Source of the DNA: Gilliamella sp. wkB171
Lineage (GTDB): Bacteria > Pseudomonadota > Gammaproteobacteria > Enterobacterales > Orbaceae
DNA: 64,000 nt
Reading direction: 5' to 3'
Assembly: GCF_001693755.1 (NCBI RefSeq)
Contig: NZ_LYST01000043.1
Coordinates: 248,001-312,000 of the forward strand
Shown one piece after another: positions 18,554 through 29,116 of the stretch (within the stretch, counting starts at the first letter, position 1; each line of letters opens with the position of its first letter). The notes under the pieces were generated by a model. The model saw only the letters and a list, made by a program, of their open reading frames with translations, did not search any database and was not told the origin of the DNA. The position numbers and the translations under genes are program-made.

Positions 18554-19900
18554 ATGCTTGATAAAATTCTTATAGCTAATCGTGGCGAAATCGCTCTACG
18601 TATCTTAAGAGCCTGTAAAGAGCTGGGCATTAAAACTGTTGCAGTTCACTCGTCAGCAGATAAAGATTTAAAACATGTTTTGCTTGCAGACGAAACCGTT
18701 TGCATTGGTCCTGCAGCTTCTGCTAAAAGCTATCTTAACATTCCAGCATTGATTTCTGCCGCTGAAGTAACGGGTGCGGCAGCTATCCATCCTGGATATG
18801 GTTTTTTATCAGAAAATGCCGACTTTGCTGAACAAGTTGAGCGTTCAGGCTTTATTTTTATAGGACCTAAAGCTGATACCATTCGTTTAATGGGTGATAA
18901 AGTGTCGGCAATTCATGCTATGAAAAAAGCAGGTGTACCTTGTGTGCCAGGTTCTGATGGACCACTAGGTAATGATATGAATACCAATAAACAAATTGCT
19001 AAAAAAATTGGTTATCCTGTCATTATTAAAGCATCAGGTGGCGGCGGTGGTCGTGGTATGCGCATTGTTAGAGAAGAGAAAGATCTTGAACAATCAATTA
19101 AAATGACCAAATTAGAAGCAAAAACAGCTTTTAATAACGATATGGTTTATATGGAAAAATTCCTAGAAAATCCACGCCATATTGAAATACAAGTGCTATC
19201 TGATGGTCAAGGTAACGCTGTTTACTTGGGTGAACGAGATTGTTCAATGCAAAGACGCCATCAAAAAGTTGTTGAAGAAGCGCCAGCTGTAGGTATTACG
19301 CCTAAAATGCGCAAATTCATTGGTGAACGTTGCGTTAATGCCTGTATTGAAATTGGCTATCGTGGTGCGGGTACATTTGAGTTTTTATTTGAAAATGGTG
19401 AATTCTATTTCATTGAAATGAACACTCGTATTCAAGTTGAACATCCTGTTACCGAAATGGTTACGGGTATAGATTTGATTAAAGAGCAAATTTCAATTGC
19501 AGCAGGTCAGCCACTATCATTAAAACAGAGTGATATTCATATTACTGGTCATGCCATTGAATGCCGTATCAATGCTGAAGATCCAAAAACCTTTATGCCT
19601 TCACCAGGTAAAATTACGCGTTTTCATGCACCAGGTGGTTTTGGTATTCGTTGGGAATCTCATATTTACGCTGGCTACACTGTCCCACCTTATTATGACT
19701 CAATGATCGGTAAATTAATCGCTTATGGTGAAACGCGTGAAGTTGCAATTGCACGTATGAAAAACGCCTTAGCTGAATTAGTTATTGATGGCATAAAAAC
19801 CAATATTGATTTGCATATCGAAATTATGAATGATAAAGGCTTCTTGAAAGGTGGCACTAATATTCATTATTTAGAAAAAAAATTAGGTATTTATGAGTAG
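18554..19900 (+). CDS. accC: Biotin carboxylase of acetyl-CoA carboxylase
   Basis: An ATP-grasp biotin carboxylase of about 448 residues, equal in size to E. coli Acc[21 protein letters not shown] opens the N-domain; the glycine loop is [11 protein letters not shown], and [14 protein letters not shown] carries catalytic residues. I start at ATG 18554; an in-frame TTG at 18548 adds two residues. It is the second gene of accBC, closed by a strong hairpin at 19904-19935. Confidence 0.98.
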   Translation: MLDKILIANRGEIALRILRACKELGIKTVAVHSSADKDLKHVLLADETVCIGPAASAKSYLNIPALISAAEVTGAAAIHPGYGFLSENADFAEQVERSGFIFIGPKADTIRLMGDKVSAIHAMKKAGVPCVPGSDGPLGNDMNTNKQIAKKIGYPVIIKASGGGGGRGMRIVREEKDLEQSIKMTKLEAKTAFNNDMVYMEKFLENPRHIEIQVLSDGQGNAVYLGERDCSMQRRHQKVVEEAPAVGITPKMRKFIGERCVNACIEIGYRGAGTFEFLFENGEFYFIEMNTRIQVEHPVTEMVTGIDLIKEQISIAAGQPLSLKQSDIHITGHAIECRINAEDPKTFMPSPGKITRFHAPGGFGIRWESHIYAGYTVPPYYDSMIGKLIAYGETREVAIARMKNALAELVIDGIKTNIDLHIEIMNDKGFLKGGTNIHYLEKKLGIYE

Positions 19901-19903
19901 TAA

Positions 19904-19942
19904 ACACTAATCGCTAACTTCTTAGCGATTAGTGTCATATTT
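19904..19942 (+). terminator. accBC terminator
   Basis: ACACTAATCGCTA at 19904-19916 and TAGCGATTAGTGT at 19923-19935 form a perfect 13-bp stem with a 6-nt loop, followed by CATATTTTATA. Confidence 0.8.
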
Positions 19943-19969
19943 TATATTGATAAAGAATTGGTGAAGTAA

Positions 19970-20608
19970 ATGAAAAACTGGAAAAAAAGCGCCGAAGATA
20001 TTTTAACACTCGGTCCGGTTGTACCTGTTATTGTTATCGAGCGCTTAGAAGATGCGGTACCACTAGCCAAAGCATTAATTGCTGGTGGGGTAAAAGTGCT
20101 TGAGGTAACATTAAGAACGGCTTGTGCTCTTGATGCCATTAAGAAAATAATCAAAGAAGTACCCGAAGCGGTCGTTGGTGCAGGTACGGTTACAACAGTT
20201 GAACAACTCAAACAAGTTACCGATGCAGGTGTTGAGTTTGTCATTACACCCGGTATTACCGACGCTATTTTAAAAGCCGCAGTCGAAGGACCAATTCCAG
20301 TTATTCCAGGTATTGCAACCATTTCTGAACTACTGACTGCTCAAGAGTATGGATTAACTGCATTGAAGTTTTTCCCAGCTGAAATCAATGGCGGCGTAGC
20401 GGCATTAAAAGCTTTTGCTGGACCTTGTGGATATATGAAGTTTTGTCCAACCGGTGGCGTTAATCCGAAAAATTATCGTGATTATTTAGCCCTTGATAAT
20501 GTACTGTGTGTTGGTGGAACATGGTTTATTCCAACTGATGCAATAGCAAAAGGTGAATTTGCTAAAATTACTGAAATGGCACAACAAGCAGTTGCTGGTG
20601 CACAATAA
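19970..20608 (+). CDS. eda: KDPG/KHG aldolase
   Basis: A 212-residue class I aldolase, the last enzyme of the Entner-Doudoroff pathway (2-keto-3-deoxy-6-phosphogluconate to pyruvate and glyceraldehyde 3-phosphate). Motifs are [29 protein letters not shown] with the Schiff-base lysine, and [10 protein letters not shown]. edd is not adjacent in this window, so Eda may also serve hexuronate or KHG metabolism. It is closed by a GC-rich palindrome at 20618. Confidence 0.97.
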   Translation: MKNWKKSAEDILTLGPVVPVIVIERLEDAVPLAKALIAGGVKVLEVTLRTACALDAIKKIIKEVPEAVVGAGTVTTVEQLKQVTDAGVEFVITPGITDAILKAAVEGPIPVIPGIATISELLTAQEYGLTALKFFPAEINGGVAALKAFAGPCGYMKFCPTGGVNPKNYRDYLALDNVLCVGGTWFIPTDAIAKGEFAKITEMAQQAVAGAQ

Positions 20609-20617
20609 GATACTAAT

Positions 20618-20638
20618 CCGCCGACAAATTGTCGGCGG
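20618..20638 (+). terminator. GC-rich palindrome after eda (copy 2)
   Basis: CCGCCGACAA at 20618-20627 and TTGTCGGCGG at 20629-20638, 9 bp after the eda stop, followed by TTAATTAAT. It probably ends eda transcription. The core CCGCCGACA/TGTCGGCGG is the same as at 16563-16583. Confidence 0.65.
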
Positions 20639-20660
20639 TTAATTAATAAAGACAATCAAA

Positions 20661-21431
20661 CTAACTCCGTAATCCTTTTCCTTTTTCAATCAAATTCCAT
20701 ACCATGATATAAAGTACTGTTACAAATAAGATTAGCATTGAAAAGGTGATCCATAATGATACATCTGTCACCCCTAAAAAGCCGTAGCGAAAACCATTAA
20801 TCATATAAACAATAGGATTTAGTTTTGATACCCATTGCCAAAAAATAGGTAGCATGCTGATTGAGTAAAATACGCCGCCAAGATAAGTTAATGGTGTTAA
20901 CACAAAAGTAGGAATAATACTAATATCATCGAAGGTTTTTGCATACACGGCATTTAATAGTCCTGCAAGTGAAAATAAAATTGACGTTAACAGCAACGTA
21001 CATACAACAAAAAGCCAAGAATGAACTTGATAGCGAACAAAAAATAACGATACGATTGTCACTAATATGCCAGTTAAAATCCCACGCATAACGCCCCCAC
21101 CAACGTATCCCCAAATTAAAATATGGGTGGGCACAGGGGCAACTAATAACTCTTCGATATTTCGTTGAAATTTGGCACTGAAAAATGACGAGCAGACATT
21201 AGTATATGAATTAGTAATGACAGACATCATAATAAGTCCCGGCACAATAAATGCCATATAATTAAATCCGCCCATATCACCAACACGCGAACCAATTAAG
21301 TTACCAAAAATAATAAAATAAAGCGACATTGTAATAACCGGCGGAATTAAAGTTTGAACCCATATTCTTAAAAACCGAGTGACTTCTTTACGCCAAATAC
21401 TTTTTAATGCAATCCAATATAAATGATTCAT
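20661..21431 (-). CDS. yadH: ABC-2 type permease (YadH-like)
   Basis: A 256-residue membrane subunit with about six transmembrane segments and the ABC-2 signature region TFVLTPLTYLGGVFYSISML. Its length and pairing with a co-directional ATPase 11 bp upstream match E. coli yadG-yadH. The export substrate is unknown; such pairs export lipids, polysaccharides or drugs. Confidence 0.88.
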   Translation of the reverse strand: MNHLYWIALKSIWRKEVTRFLRIWVQTLIPPVITMSLYFIIFGNLIGSRVGDMGGFNYMAFIVPGLIMMSVITNSYTNVCSSFFSAKFQRNIEELLVAPVPTHILIWGYVGGGVMRGILTGILVTIVSLFFVRYQVHSWLFVVCTLLLTSILFSLAGLLNAVYAKTFDDISIIPTFVLTPLTYLGGVFYSISMLPIFWQWVSKLNPIVYMINGFRYGFLGVTDVSLWITFSMLILFVTVLYIMVWNLIEKGKGLRS

Positions 21432-21442
21432 TTAGCTTTCCC

Positions 21443-22369
21443 CTATCCCTGCTCACTATGATGCAAAAGATCGACAAATAACTCTTCTAATCGATTTGCT
21501 TTATTTCGCACACTTATCACCTTGATGTGTTGTTGATTAAGCTGTTCAAATAATTGATTTAAACCAAGCTGTTTATTAACTTTTACTTCTAACATGCCTG
21601 ATTCAATATTTGAAAATTGATAACCCTCTAAGGTAATTGGTTCTTTGGTTGGAATATAATCAATAATAATTGTTTCAGATTGACTATTAGCGAGCAAATC
21701 CCGCATAGAAGAGTTGGCAATCAATTGACCATGTTGAATAATACCGATATGCCGACATAGCATTTCCGCTTCTTCTAGGTAGTGAGTGGTCAAAATAATT
21801 GTAATGCCTTGGCGATTAATCTCGCGTAAAAAATCCCACATTGAACGTCTTAATTCAATATCAACGCCGGCGGTGGGTTCATCTAAAATTAAAAGTTTAG
21901 GTTCGTGCACTAATGCTCTAGCTATCATCAATCGCCTTTTCATCCCGCCTGATAACATGCAAGCGCGGCTATGGCGTTTATCCCACAAATCTAAAATCCG
22001 TAAATATTTTTCAGCACGTTCTAATGCCAATTTACGCGGCAATCCATAATAACCACCTTGGTTAGTTATTATTTGTAGTACTTCTTCAAATTGATTAAAA
22101 TTAAACTCTTGGGGTACTAGCCCCAATTGTCTTTTTGCATTAACGATATCATTATCTAAGTCATAACCAAATATTTTAACTTGGCCCGATGTCTTAGTGA
22201 CCAGTGAGCTAATGATGCCTATAGTAGTTGACTTACCCGCACCATTAGGACCGAGTAATGCATAAAAATCACCGGCTTGTACTGTCAAATTAATGCCTTT
22301 TAACGCTTGCACACCATTTTTATAAATCTTTTTAAGTTCAATTAACTCTAGTGCAGGTATTGATGACAT
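21443..22369 (-). CDS. yadG: ABC transporter ATP-binding protein (YadG-like)
   Basis: A 308-residue ATPase. Walker A is LLGPNGAGKSTTIG, the signature is LSGGMKRRLMIARAL, Walker B is LLILDEPTAGVD and the switch His sits in TTHYLEEAE. It is the ATPase of an ABC-2 exporter with the downstream permease. Its start at 22369 is separated by about 200 bp from the divergent mogA. Confidence 0.92.
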   Translation of the reverse strand: MSSIPALELIELKKIYKNGVQALKGINLTVQAGDFYALLGPNGAGKSTTIGIISSLVTKTSGQVKIFGYDLDNDIVNAKRQLGLVPQEFNFNQFEEVLQIITNQGGYYGLPRKLALERAEKYLRILDLWDKRHSRACMLSGGMKRRLMIARALVHEPKLLILDEPTAGVDIELRRSMWDFLREINRQGITIILTTHYLEEAEMLCRHIGIIQHGQLIANSSMRDLLANSQSETIIIDYIPTKEPITLEGYQFSNIESGMLEVKVNKQLGLNQLFEQLNQQHIKVISVRNKANRLEELFVDLLHHSEQG

Positions 22370-22576
22370 GAAAATATCCTAAATAAATAGATTATTATTT
22401 ACATTATGCTATTGCATTTATTAGAGGGGGAAATATTGACAATTTAATCTTTAGTTGTAAAGGTCTTTTTAGTATTATTTAGGATATAACAAAGAACAAA
22501 TGACACCAGATCTAACGCAAATTGCTTAAATACTAAGATTTGATAGGTGAGTTTTAAATTTGAAGGAATAAAGAAT

Positions 22577-23155
22577 ATGATTAAAATTGGACTGGTTTCA
22601 GTATCAGATCGGGCATCGCAAGGTATTTATGCAGATGAAGGGATACCGGCTTTGTTATCATGGCTCAAAACCGCACTGATAACCCCGTTTGAAACCGAAA
22701 CACGCGTTATTCCTGATGAACAACCTTTGATTGAAAACACATTATGTGACTTAGTTGATAATTTTCGTTGTCACTTAATTTTAACCACTGGCGGTACTGG
22801 TCCGGCTTTAAGGGATGTCACGCCGGATGCAACATTAGCCATTGCCGATCGCATCATGCCGGGCTTTGGTGAACAAATGCGTCAAATTAGTTTGCATTTT
22901 GTGCCAACAGCGATTTTATCAAGACAAGTCGGCGTTATTCGTAAAAAATGCTTAATATTAAATCTGCCCGGTAGACCAAAATCCATCCAAGAAACACTAC
23001 AAGGCGTTAAAGATAGTGATGGCAATAGCCTAGTTGATGGAATTTTTGCCAGTGTTCCTTACTGTATAGATCTTCTTGAAGGGCCTTATATTGAAACGCA
23101 TGAACACATCGTCAAATCGTTTAGACCCAAAAGCAGCATAAAATCAGATAATTGA
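22577..23155 (+). CDS. mog: Molybdopterin adenylyltransferase
   Basis: About 192 residues of the MoaB/Mog fold. It adenylylates molybdopterin before molybdate insertion. Motifs are SVSDRASQGIYADEGIPAL, TTGGTGPALRDVTPDAT and the C-terminal NLPGRPKSIQE. I start at ATG 22577 (MIKIGLVSVSD), with GAAGGA 10 nt upstream; a longer frame from 22547 adds ten unconserved residues. It stands alone, suggesting the organism has molybdoenzymes. Confidence 0.95.
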   Translation: MIKIGLVSVSDRASQGIYADEGIPALLSWLKTALITPFETETRVIPDEQPLIENTLCDLVDNFRCHLILTTGGTGPALRDVTPDATLAIADRIMPGFGEQMRQISLHFVPTAILSRQVGVIRKKCLILNLPGRPKSIQETLQGVKDSDGNSLVDGIFASVPYCIDLLEGPYIETHEHIVKSFRPKSSIKSDN

Positions 23156-23169
23156 TTTTATGCAAAGAT

Positions 23170-23187
23170 TATGCATAATTATGAACA
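23170..23187 (+). promoter_or_regulatory. Weak ARG-box candidate upstream of argR
   Basis: TATGCATAATTATGAACA matches the ArgR half-site pattern TGAAT-wwww-ATTCA only partly (about 7 of 10 core bases). It lies about 170 bp before argR, and argR is autoregulated in E. coli. I see no convincing second box at the usual 3-bp spacing. Confidence 0.25.
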
Positions 23188-23357
23188 ATATGCTTTACAC
23201 TCATTGAATATGAGGTGCTGAAACAACCTTTGATATAACGGTTTTCAACATATTTACCAATAAGTTTATGTGAATAATGTTAAAATAAAAGCAGCACAAA
23301 AACATTACCGTTATTTTCAATAAAACAACCGTCATAAATGAATTCCTAAGGAGAATT

Positions 23358-23816
23358 ATGAAACAAGACGATCTGACTAAAACTTTTAAAGAAATGCTGC
23401 TGCAAGAAAAATTTAGTTCTCAAATTAGTATTGTGCAAGCGTTACAAGAACAAGGATTTGATAATATTAACCAATCCAAAGTTTCCAGAATGTTAACCAA
23501 ATTTGGCGCAGTTAGAACTCGTAATGCCAAATCCGAAATGGTTTATTGTCTACCTGCTGAAATGAGCGTTCCAACAACCAGCAGTCCTTTAAAAAATTTA
23601 GTCGTTGATATTGATTATAATAGTTCGATGGTGGTGATTCGTACCAGCCCTGGAGCCGCTCAACTTATTGCCAGATTACTTGATTCCATTGGCAAGTCAG
23701 AAGGCATTTTAGGTTCAATAGCTGGTGATGATACTATCTTTAGTACACCAACTAAATCTTGTTCTGTTAAACATTTATATCAAACTATTATTCAACTATT
23801 TGAACAAGAATTATAA
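23358..23816 (+). CDS. argR: Arginine repressor
   Basis: A 152-residue regulator of arginine biosynthesis and catabolism, and XerCD accessory factor in E. coli. The N-terminal winged HTH has [20 protein letters not shown] and [16 protein letters not shown]. The C-terminal hexamerisation/arginine domain has [19 protein letters not shown] and [14 protein letters not shown], with the double-Asp arginine contact. An AAGGAGAAT ribosome-binding site precedes ATG 23358. Confidence 0.97.
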   Translation: MKQDDLTKTFKEMLLQEKFSSQISIVQALQEQGFDNINQSKVSRMLTKFGAVRTRNAKSEMVYCLPAEMSVPTTSSPLKNLVVDIDYNSSMVVIRTSPGAAQLIARLLDSIGKSEGILGSIAGDDTIFSTPTKSCSVKHLYQTIIQLFEQEL

Positions 23817-23919
23817 TCAATGATTAAACATTACTATATTAATATTTCGCACTTAACCTATTGACAGATATGACAGAATCGTTAATTCTATATAGCGACA
23901 CTATTGTAACTCGAGTTAC

Positions 23920-24100
23920 ATATAAAGAAGAGGCGCATTACTCAGGTAAATTATTTTAGGTTCTGGAACCTGTTATAAATAATTGAGGGGATGTAATGCC
24001 GAGGTTTGGTTAAGCTTCCAGAAATTAACCAGATCGACTACAAGGGCTGAATCCCTTGGGTTGTCACCTAAGCAGGTGGAGCGCTTCCCGGTCTGTACTT
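23920..24100 (+). promoter_or_regulatory. Lysine riboswitch (L box)
   Basis: The leader of lysC contains the conserved L-box core in order: AGAAGAGGCGCATTACTCAG, TTCTGGAACC, TTGAGGGGATGTAATGCCGAG, AGGGCTGAATCCCTTGGGTT, GTCACC and AAGCAGGTGGAGCGCTTC. These follow the E. coli lysC riboswitch block by block. Lysine binding should reduce lysC expression. A T-run at 24099-24104 and the lysC ribosome-binding site lie just downstream, so control could be by translation or Rho, or by termination. Confidence 0.93.
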
Positions 24101-24175
24101 TTTTAACGAGAATGTAAATAGCACATACCCTCGCTCTATCTCTGTTAAAAATTAAATTTTTAATATGAGGAATTC

Positions 24176-25537
24176 ATGGAAACATCATTTGTCATTGCCA
24201 AATTTGGTGGTACTAGTGTTGCTGATTATTCAGCAATGGTAAATAGCGCTAACATTGTTATTGCTAACCCTAATGTAAAAGTTGTTGTGTTATCAGCATC
24301 GGCTGGAATTACAAACTTACTGGTCGCTTTAGCCGAAGGTCGTGATGCAGAAGTTAGAGCACAGCACATTGCAAAGATCCAATCTATTCAATATAACATT
24401 TTAGAAAATCTACCCGAAAACCAAACCTTAAGAGCTGAAATAGATCAAATCATCGCAAATATTGCCTCTTTATCAGAAGCAGCTAGCCTTGCAACCTCAG
24501 CGGCTTTAACCGACGAACTAGTCAGTCATGGCGAAATTATGTCGTCAAAATTATTTGTCGAAATATTACGAGAAAAACAAAAAAATGCCATGTGGTTTGA
24601 TGTTCGCAAAGTTATGCGCACTGATGATAATTTTGGTAAAGCTCAACCTAAAATTGACGAAATTAAGCAACTTTGTTGCGCTCATCTTAAATCCTTAAAT
24701 GGTAATGCATTGATTGTCACACAAGGTTTTATTGGTAGTGAAGCTAGCGGTAAAACAACGACATTAGGACGAGGAGGAAGTGATTATACAGCAGCGTTAC
24801 TTGGTGAAGCATTAAATGCGAGTCAAATTGATATTTGGACGGATGTTGCCGGTATTTATACAACAGATCCACGAATTACACCAACAGCCAAACGTATTGA
24901 TGAAATATCGTTTGCCGAAGCCGCTGAAATGGCAACCTTTGGTGCCAAAGTTTTGCACCCAGCAACGTTGGTACCAGCTGTTCGAAGTAATATTCCGGTA
25001 TTTGTTGGTTCGAGTAAAGCGCCACAAGAAGGGGGAACTATTGTTTACAATACCCATAGCATCGAATCAAATCTACCTTCCTTTAGAGCATTAGCACTTC
25101 GTCGAAAACAAACCCTTGTAACATTAACAAGTTTAAATATGTTACATGCTCAAGGTTTTTTGGCTAATGTCTTTACTATTTTGGCTAAACACAATATTTC
25201 GGTTGATTTAGTCACAACATCTGAAGTAAGTATTGCCTTAACGATTGATACTACCGGCACCAACACCAACGGTGGCAGTTTATTAACTAAAGAGTTGTTT
25301 GATGAGCTTTCTGGTTTATGTCATGTAGATGTTGAAGAAGATTTAGCGCTTATTGCAATTATTGGTAATCAATTAACCTCAACCAAAGGGATAGCTAAAG
25401 AAGTCTTTGGTGCTTTAGATGACTATATTATTCGACTGTGTTGTTATGGTGCAAGTACACATAACTTATGTCTCTTAGCCAGAAGTCACGATGCTGAATC
25501 CATCATAAAAATTTTACATAAAACAATTTTTGAATAG
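24176..25537 (+). CDS. lysC: Lysine-sensitive aspartokinase III
   Basis: A 453-residue monofunctional aspartokinase with no homoserine dehydrogenase domain. The N-terminal kinase has KFGGTSVAD, TLGRGGSDYTAALLGEA and DVAGIYTTDPRI. Two C-terminal ACT domains include FLANVFTILAKHNISVDLVT, the lysine feedback region. The presence of a lysine riboswitch in its leader agrees with the lysine-regulated isozyme. It commits aspartate to lysine, methionine and threonine synthesis. Confidence 0.97.
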   Translation: METSFVIAKFGGTSVADYSAMVNSANIVIANPNVKVVVLSASAGITNLLVALAEGRDAEVRAQHIAKIQSIQYNILENLPENQTLRAEIDQIIANIASLSEAASLATSAALTDELVSHGEIMSSKLFVEILREKQKNAMWFDVRKVMRTDDNFGKAQPKIDEIKQLCCAHLKSLNGNALIVTQGFIGSEASGKTTTLGRGGSDYTAALLGEALNASQIDIWTDVAGIYTTDPRITPTAKRIDEISFAEAAEMATFGAKVLHPATLVPAVRSNIPVFVGSSKAPQEGGTIVYNTHSIESNLPSFRALALRRKQTLVTLTSLNMLHAQGFLANVFTILAKHNISVDLVTTSEVSIALTIDTTGTNTNGGSLLTKELFDELSGLCHVDVEEDLALIAIIGNQLTSTKGIAKEVFGALDDYIIRLCCYGASTHNLCLLARSHDAESIIKILHKTIFE

Positions 25538-25547
25538 ATACCGCTAG

Positions 25548-25580
25548 CAAGGGAAGGTTCATAGCCTTCCTTGTTTCTAT
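25548..25580 (+). terminator. lysC terminator
   Basis: CAAGGGAAGG at 25548-25557 pairs with CCTTCCTTG at 25565-25573 around a 7-nt loop, followed by TTTCTAT. It begins 11 bp after the lysC stop. Confidence 0.85.
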
Positions 25581-25900
25581 TAACCTGCTTCAAACCTATC
25601 ACATCGATAAATTAGCTCATAAAACAAACGGTATAAAAACCTAGTATCTAACTAAAAATAATTGTAAACTATATTACAAATGATTAGATGAATAACCCTC
25701 TTCAATATAACAACTTATTTAATCATTTGTTACTAATGTATCTACTTGCTATTTCTTTTATCTACATATTCTTACTATTAATAAGATGTTAAGTTCAATC
25801 AATTAAATTAATTTATTAAATTACAAACGTTATTTATTAATTTTTTTATACACTGATAGTCATCATACATTTAAACTTAATCAAACAAAGGAAATTCATT
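25581..25900. other. AT-rich intergenic with long inverted repeat
   Basis: No ORF is supported. A perfect 11-bp inverted repeat, ACAAATGATTA at 25676-25686 and TAATCATTTGT at 25720-25730, encloses 33 bp. The downstream part should carry the promoter of the GlsB-type gene. Confidence 0.45.
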
Positions 25901-26143
25901 ATGGGTCTATTAAGTTGGATTATTTTAGGATTACTTGCTGGTTGGATCGCCAAATTTTTTATGCCACTAGGTAAAGTGGGTGTCATTAAAACGATTATTC
26001 TGGGTATTGCAGGCGCGCTAGTTGGCGGCTACATCAGTACTTTCTTCGGTCTAGGAAGCGTCAATGGTTTTAACTTCTATAGTCTGTTAATTTCAGTATT
26101 AGGGGCAATATTGCTTATTTATATTTATCGTTTACTGAAATAA
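25901..26143 (+). CDS. GlsB/YeaQ/YmgE-family stress membrane protein
   Basis: An 80-residue, very hydrophobic protein with three predicted transmembrane segments. The pattern SWIILGLLAGWIAKFFMP, followed by TIILGIAGALVGGYI, fits the transglycosylase-associated (GlsB/YeaQ/YmgE) family. These proteins are general-stress membrane proteins of unknown biochemistry. A perfect palindromic terminator follows at 26161. Confidence 0.88.
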   Translation: MGLLSWIILGLLAGWIAKFFMPLGKVGVIKTIILGIAGALVGGYISTFFGLGSVNGFNFYSLLISVLGAILLIYIYRLLK

Positions 26144-26160
26144 TATTCTTACTTAAATCT

Positions 26161-26186
26161 AAATTGGCGAGTTAACTCGCCAATTT
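26161..26186. terminator. Palindromic terminator, probably bidirectional
   Basis: AAATTGGCGAGTT and AACTCGCCAATTT are perfect complements with no spacer (26 bp), followed by TTCACTT. It separates the GlsB-type gene from a convergent hypothetical. Confidence 0.75.
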
Positions 26187-26222
26187 TCACTTATCTATCC
26201 AACTAAAGTTCTTTCATTTATA

Positions 26223-26573
26223 TTAATGTTTAAAACCTATTAATTTTAGTAGCTTTTTAAGTACCCAAATTAATATATATACACATAAGATAATGCTTAG
26301 TAAAGCACCCAAAGCCCCTAAAAGGCATACTAAAAAAATAACAAAAAGTGCAATAAACTTATAAAATCCTATATCGCCAAAGCCACCTAACCTCCTGTTA
26401 ACAGCCTCCACAAATAATAATATTGCTAAAAAAATCCACGCAAGCCAAAATAGTAATTTTTTAAAGCGATTATTAAATTCAATTTCCATTACAAAACTAA
26501 TAACTTCAATAGCCATTAATATTACAATAAAACTATACAAAAAAGTTATTCCCCAAATTTGTGATATCATCAA
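26223..26573 (-). CDS. Hypothetical inner-membrane protein
   Basis: A 116-residue protein with three hydrophobic segments (about residues 5-28, 38-57 and 70-105), and a basic C-terminus KKLLKLIGFKH. I do not recognise the family. It sits alone, convergent with the GlsB-type gene and divergent from cysS. No signal peptide or catalytic motif is apparent. Confidence 0.55.
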   Translation of the reverse strand: MMISQIWGITFLYSFIVILMAIEVISFVMEIEFNNRFKKLLFWLAWIFLAILLFVEAVNRRLGGFGDIGFYKFIALFVIFLVCLLGALGALLSIILCVYILIWVLKKLLKLIGFKH

Positions 26574-26681
26574 TTAATTCCATTTAATTTATTTAATGAG
26601 ATAATAAGAAATAATTTCGCCACTTCTAGTTTTTTGTTATATTAAACACTAAAATTTATCAAATTTATTCTGCAGGATCAA

Positions 26682-28076
26682 ATGCTCAAAATATTTAATA
26701 CATTATCTCGTGAGAAAGAAATATTTAAACCAATTACACCAAATAAAGTTGGGCTATATGTTTGTGGTGTTACTATCTATGATCTATGCCATATTGGTCA
26801 TGGTCGTACTTTTGTCGCGTTTGATGTGGTCACCCGTTATTTACGTTTTTTAGGTTATGATTTAACTTATGTTCGTAATATTACCGACGTTGATGATAAA
26901 ATTATAAAACGAGCACTCGAAAATGGCGAAACCTGTGATCAGCTAACTGAACGAATGTTGAAAGAAATGTACGCCGATTTTGATGCACTTAATATTAAAC
27001 GTCCTGATGTTGAACCTCGCGCTACTCATCATATGCCACAAATTATCGATTTAGTGCAAGAGCTAATTAAAAAAGATCATGCTTATATTGCTGATAATGG
27101 TGATGTTATGTTCTCGGTCGAAAGTGATGCTAATTATGGTATTTTATCACGTCAAAATCTTGAACAATTACAAGCTGGTGCTCGAGTAGATGTTGTTGAT
27201 GTCAAACGAAATCCAATGGATTTTGTACTTTGGAAAATGTCCAAACCTAACGAACCTAGTTGGGATTCCCCTTGGGGTAAAGGCCGCCCAGGTTGGCACA
27301 TTGAATGTTCAGCAATGAATAGTTATCAATTAGGTCATCATTTTGATATCCATGGTGGCGGTTCTGATTTAATGTTCCCACACCATGAAAATGAGATTGC
27401 TCAATCAACTTGTGCACACAATGGTGAATATGTTAATTACTGGATGCATTCCGGTATGGTGATGATCGACCAAGAAAAAATGTCAAAATCACTTAATAAC
27501 TTTTTTACCATTCGTGATGTTTTAAAGCATTATGATCCGGAAACTGTACGTTATTTTCTACTTTCAGGTCACTATCGTAGCCAGCTAAACTATAGCGAAG
27601 AAAATTTAAAACAAGCAAGAATGGCTTTAGAGCGATTATATACAGCTTTACGCGATACTGATATCAATTATCCTTATACATTATCAACAGATAGCCAATA
27701 TTATGGTCAATTTTGCGATGCCATGAATGATGATTTTAATACGCCAGAAGCTTATTCAACTTTATTTGATTTAGCTCGCGAAATTAATAAAGCTAAGGCT
27801 GAAAATGATACGACATTGGCTAATCAATTAGCAGCTCAATTGCGTTATTTAGCCAAAGTACTTGGTTTGTTAGAACAAGATCCAATAAAATTTTTACAAG
27901 GCGATAATCAAGACGCAGTAGATGTTGAATTAATTGAATCGTTAATTAAACAACGTAATGAAGCCCGTGCCACTAAAAATTGGGCTCTAGCCGACGAAGC
28001 CCGAGATAAGCTAAATGCCATGAATATTGTGCTCGAAGATGGCGCCACAGGAACCACTTGGCGTAAAAAGAGTTAA
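26682..28076 (+). CDS. cysS: Cysteinyl-tRNA synthetase
   Basis: A 464-residue class I synthetase. The Zn and ATP site residues are [16 protein letters not shown] near residues 28-43 (HIGH), with further metal ligands in HIECSAMN and [13 protein letters not shown]. The KMSKS loop is EKMSKSLNN around residue 266. The length matches E. coli CysS (461). It charges tRNA-Cys in the cytoplasm. It is monocistronic, with a bidirectional hairpin after it. Confidence 0.98.
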   Translation: MLKIFNTLSREKEIFKPITPNKVGLYVCGVTIYDLCHIGHGRTFVAFDVVTRYLRFLGYDLTYVRNITDVDDKIIKRALENGETCDQLTERMLKEMYADFDALNIKRPDVEPRATHHMPQIIDLVQELIKKDHAYIADNGDVMFSVESDANYGILSRQNLEQLQAGARVDVVDVKRNPMDFVLWKMSKPNEPSWDSPWGKGRPGWHIECSAMNSYQLGHHFDIHGGGSDLMFPHHENEIAQSTCAHNGEYVNYWMHSGMVMIDQEKMSKSLNNFFTIRDVLKHYDPETVRYFLLSGHYRSQLNYSEENLKQARMALERLYTALRDTDINYPYTLSTDSQYYGQFCDAMNDDFNTPEAYSTLFDLAREINKAKAENDTTLANQLAAQLRYLAKVLGLLEQDPIKFLQGDNQDAVDVELIESLIKQRNEARATKNWALADEARDKLNAMNIVLEDGATGTTWRKKS

Positions 28077-28090
28077 ATAATGTAGTTCAT

Positions 28091-28128
28091 CTAAAGATAC
28101 CCCATATCCTTGTATGAGGTATCTTTAG
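28091..28128. terminator. Bidirectional terminator between cysS and trmJ
   Basis: CTAAAGATACC at 28091-28101 pairs with GGTATCTTTAG at 28118-28128, an 11-bp stem between two convergent genes. Confidence 0.65.
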
Positions 28129-28131
28129 GCT

Positions 28132-28866
28132 TTATAACTTTTTATCAATGGAAGTTAAAATTCCCCTCAAAATATTCAACTCTGATTGCTCAATTCGCGC
28201 ACGAGTAAATAATCGACGCAAACGCCCCATAATTTGCCCAGGATGATTTGCATTAATAAAACCTGTTTGTAATAAAGTTTGTTCTAAGTGCTGATAAAAC
28301 CGTTCAATATCTTCATCCTTTGGGAATTGTATAATTGAATCATCACTTTGGTTAGTTAAATCCGTTTGGCTATTTAACAGCGACATGCGAATCTCATAAC
28401 ATAACACTTGCACTGACATTGCTAAGTTTAATGAACTGTAATCGGGATTGGCAGGAATACCAACATGATAATGACATTTTTGCAGTTCATCATTGGTCAA
28501 TCCAACACGCTCACGTCCAAAAACTAATGCGACATCTGCATTCTCGGTTGCTTCTTGAATTATTTTATCGCCACACTCTTTAGGCGTTAAATTGGGCCAC
28601 TGTAAGCTACGTGGACGGGCACTCGTACCAATAACTAAACGACAATCGGCTATCGCTTGCTCAAGTGATGTAAAAATTTGCGCATTTTTAATAATATCGC
28701 TAGCACCAGCCGCTAACGAAATTGATTGCGAATCGGGTTTTATCACTGGATTGACTAAACAAAGATTCGATAGTCCCATGGTTTTCATTGCTCTAGCCGC
28801 AGATCCCATATTACCGGTATGAGAAGTTTCGACTAGCACAATTTTTACTTTATCTAAAATGTTCAC
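28132..28866 (-). CDS. trmJ: tRNA (cytidine/uridine-32-2'-O)-methyltransferase
   Basis: A 244-residue SPOUT-class methyltransferase modifying position 32 of tRNAs. Motifs are [32 protein letters not shown] and the knot segment [14 protein letters not shown], all typical of TrmJ. The start codon is GTG at 28864-28866 with GAGGATGAT before it. The C-terminal helical region (about residues 165-244) is the family dimerisation domain. Confidence 0.94.
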   Translation of the reverse strand: MNILDKVKIVLVETSHTGNMGSAARAMKTMGLSNLCLVNPVIKPDSQSISLAAGASDIIKNAQIFTSLEQAIADCRLVIGTSARPRSLQWPNLTPKECGDKIIQEATENADVALVFGRERVGLTNDELQKCHYHVGIPANPDYSSLNLAMSVQVLCYEIRMSLLNSQTDLTNQSDDSIIQFPKDEDIERFYQHLEQTLLQTGFINANHPGQIMGRLRRLFTRARIEQSELNILRGILTSIDKKL

Positions 28867-29116
28867 ATCATCCTCGTAAAAAATAAAACTATTGTTAGAT
28901 CATATTAACAATTAGTATATAGTAAAAATGTTACAAATTGCAGTTTGACTATTGTTTGATTTTATACAAATATAAGATTTTTCTGGACAATAATCACAAA
29001 AATTTGTTTTGAGTACAAATAACCTATTGACGAAATAAAAATAATTTGCCAATGTAGATAAATAAACACATAGTAGTGTTTGCTCAATTTGTAAGTAATC
29101 AAAGTGGAGGTCAATC

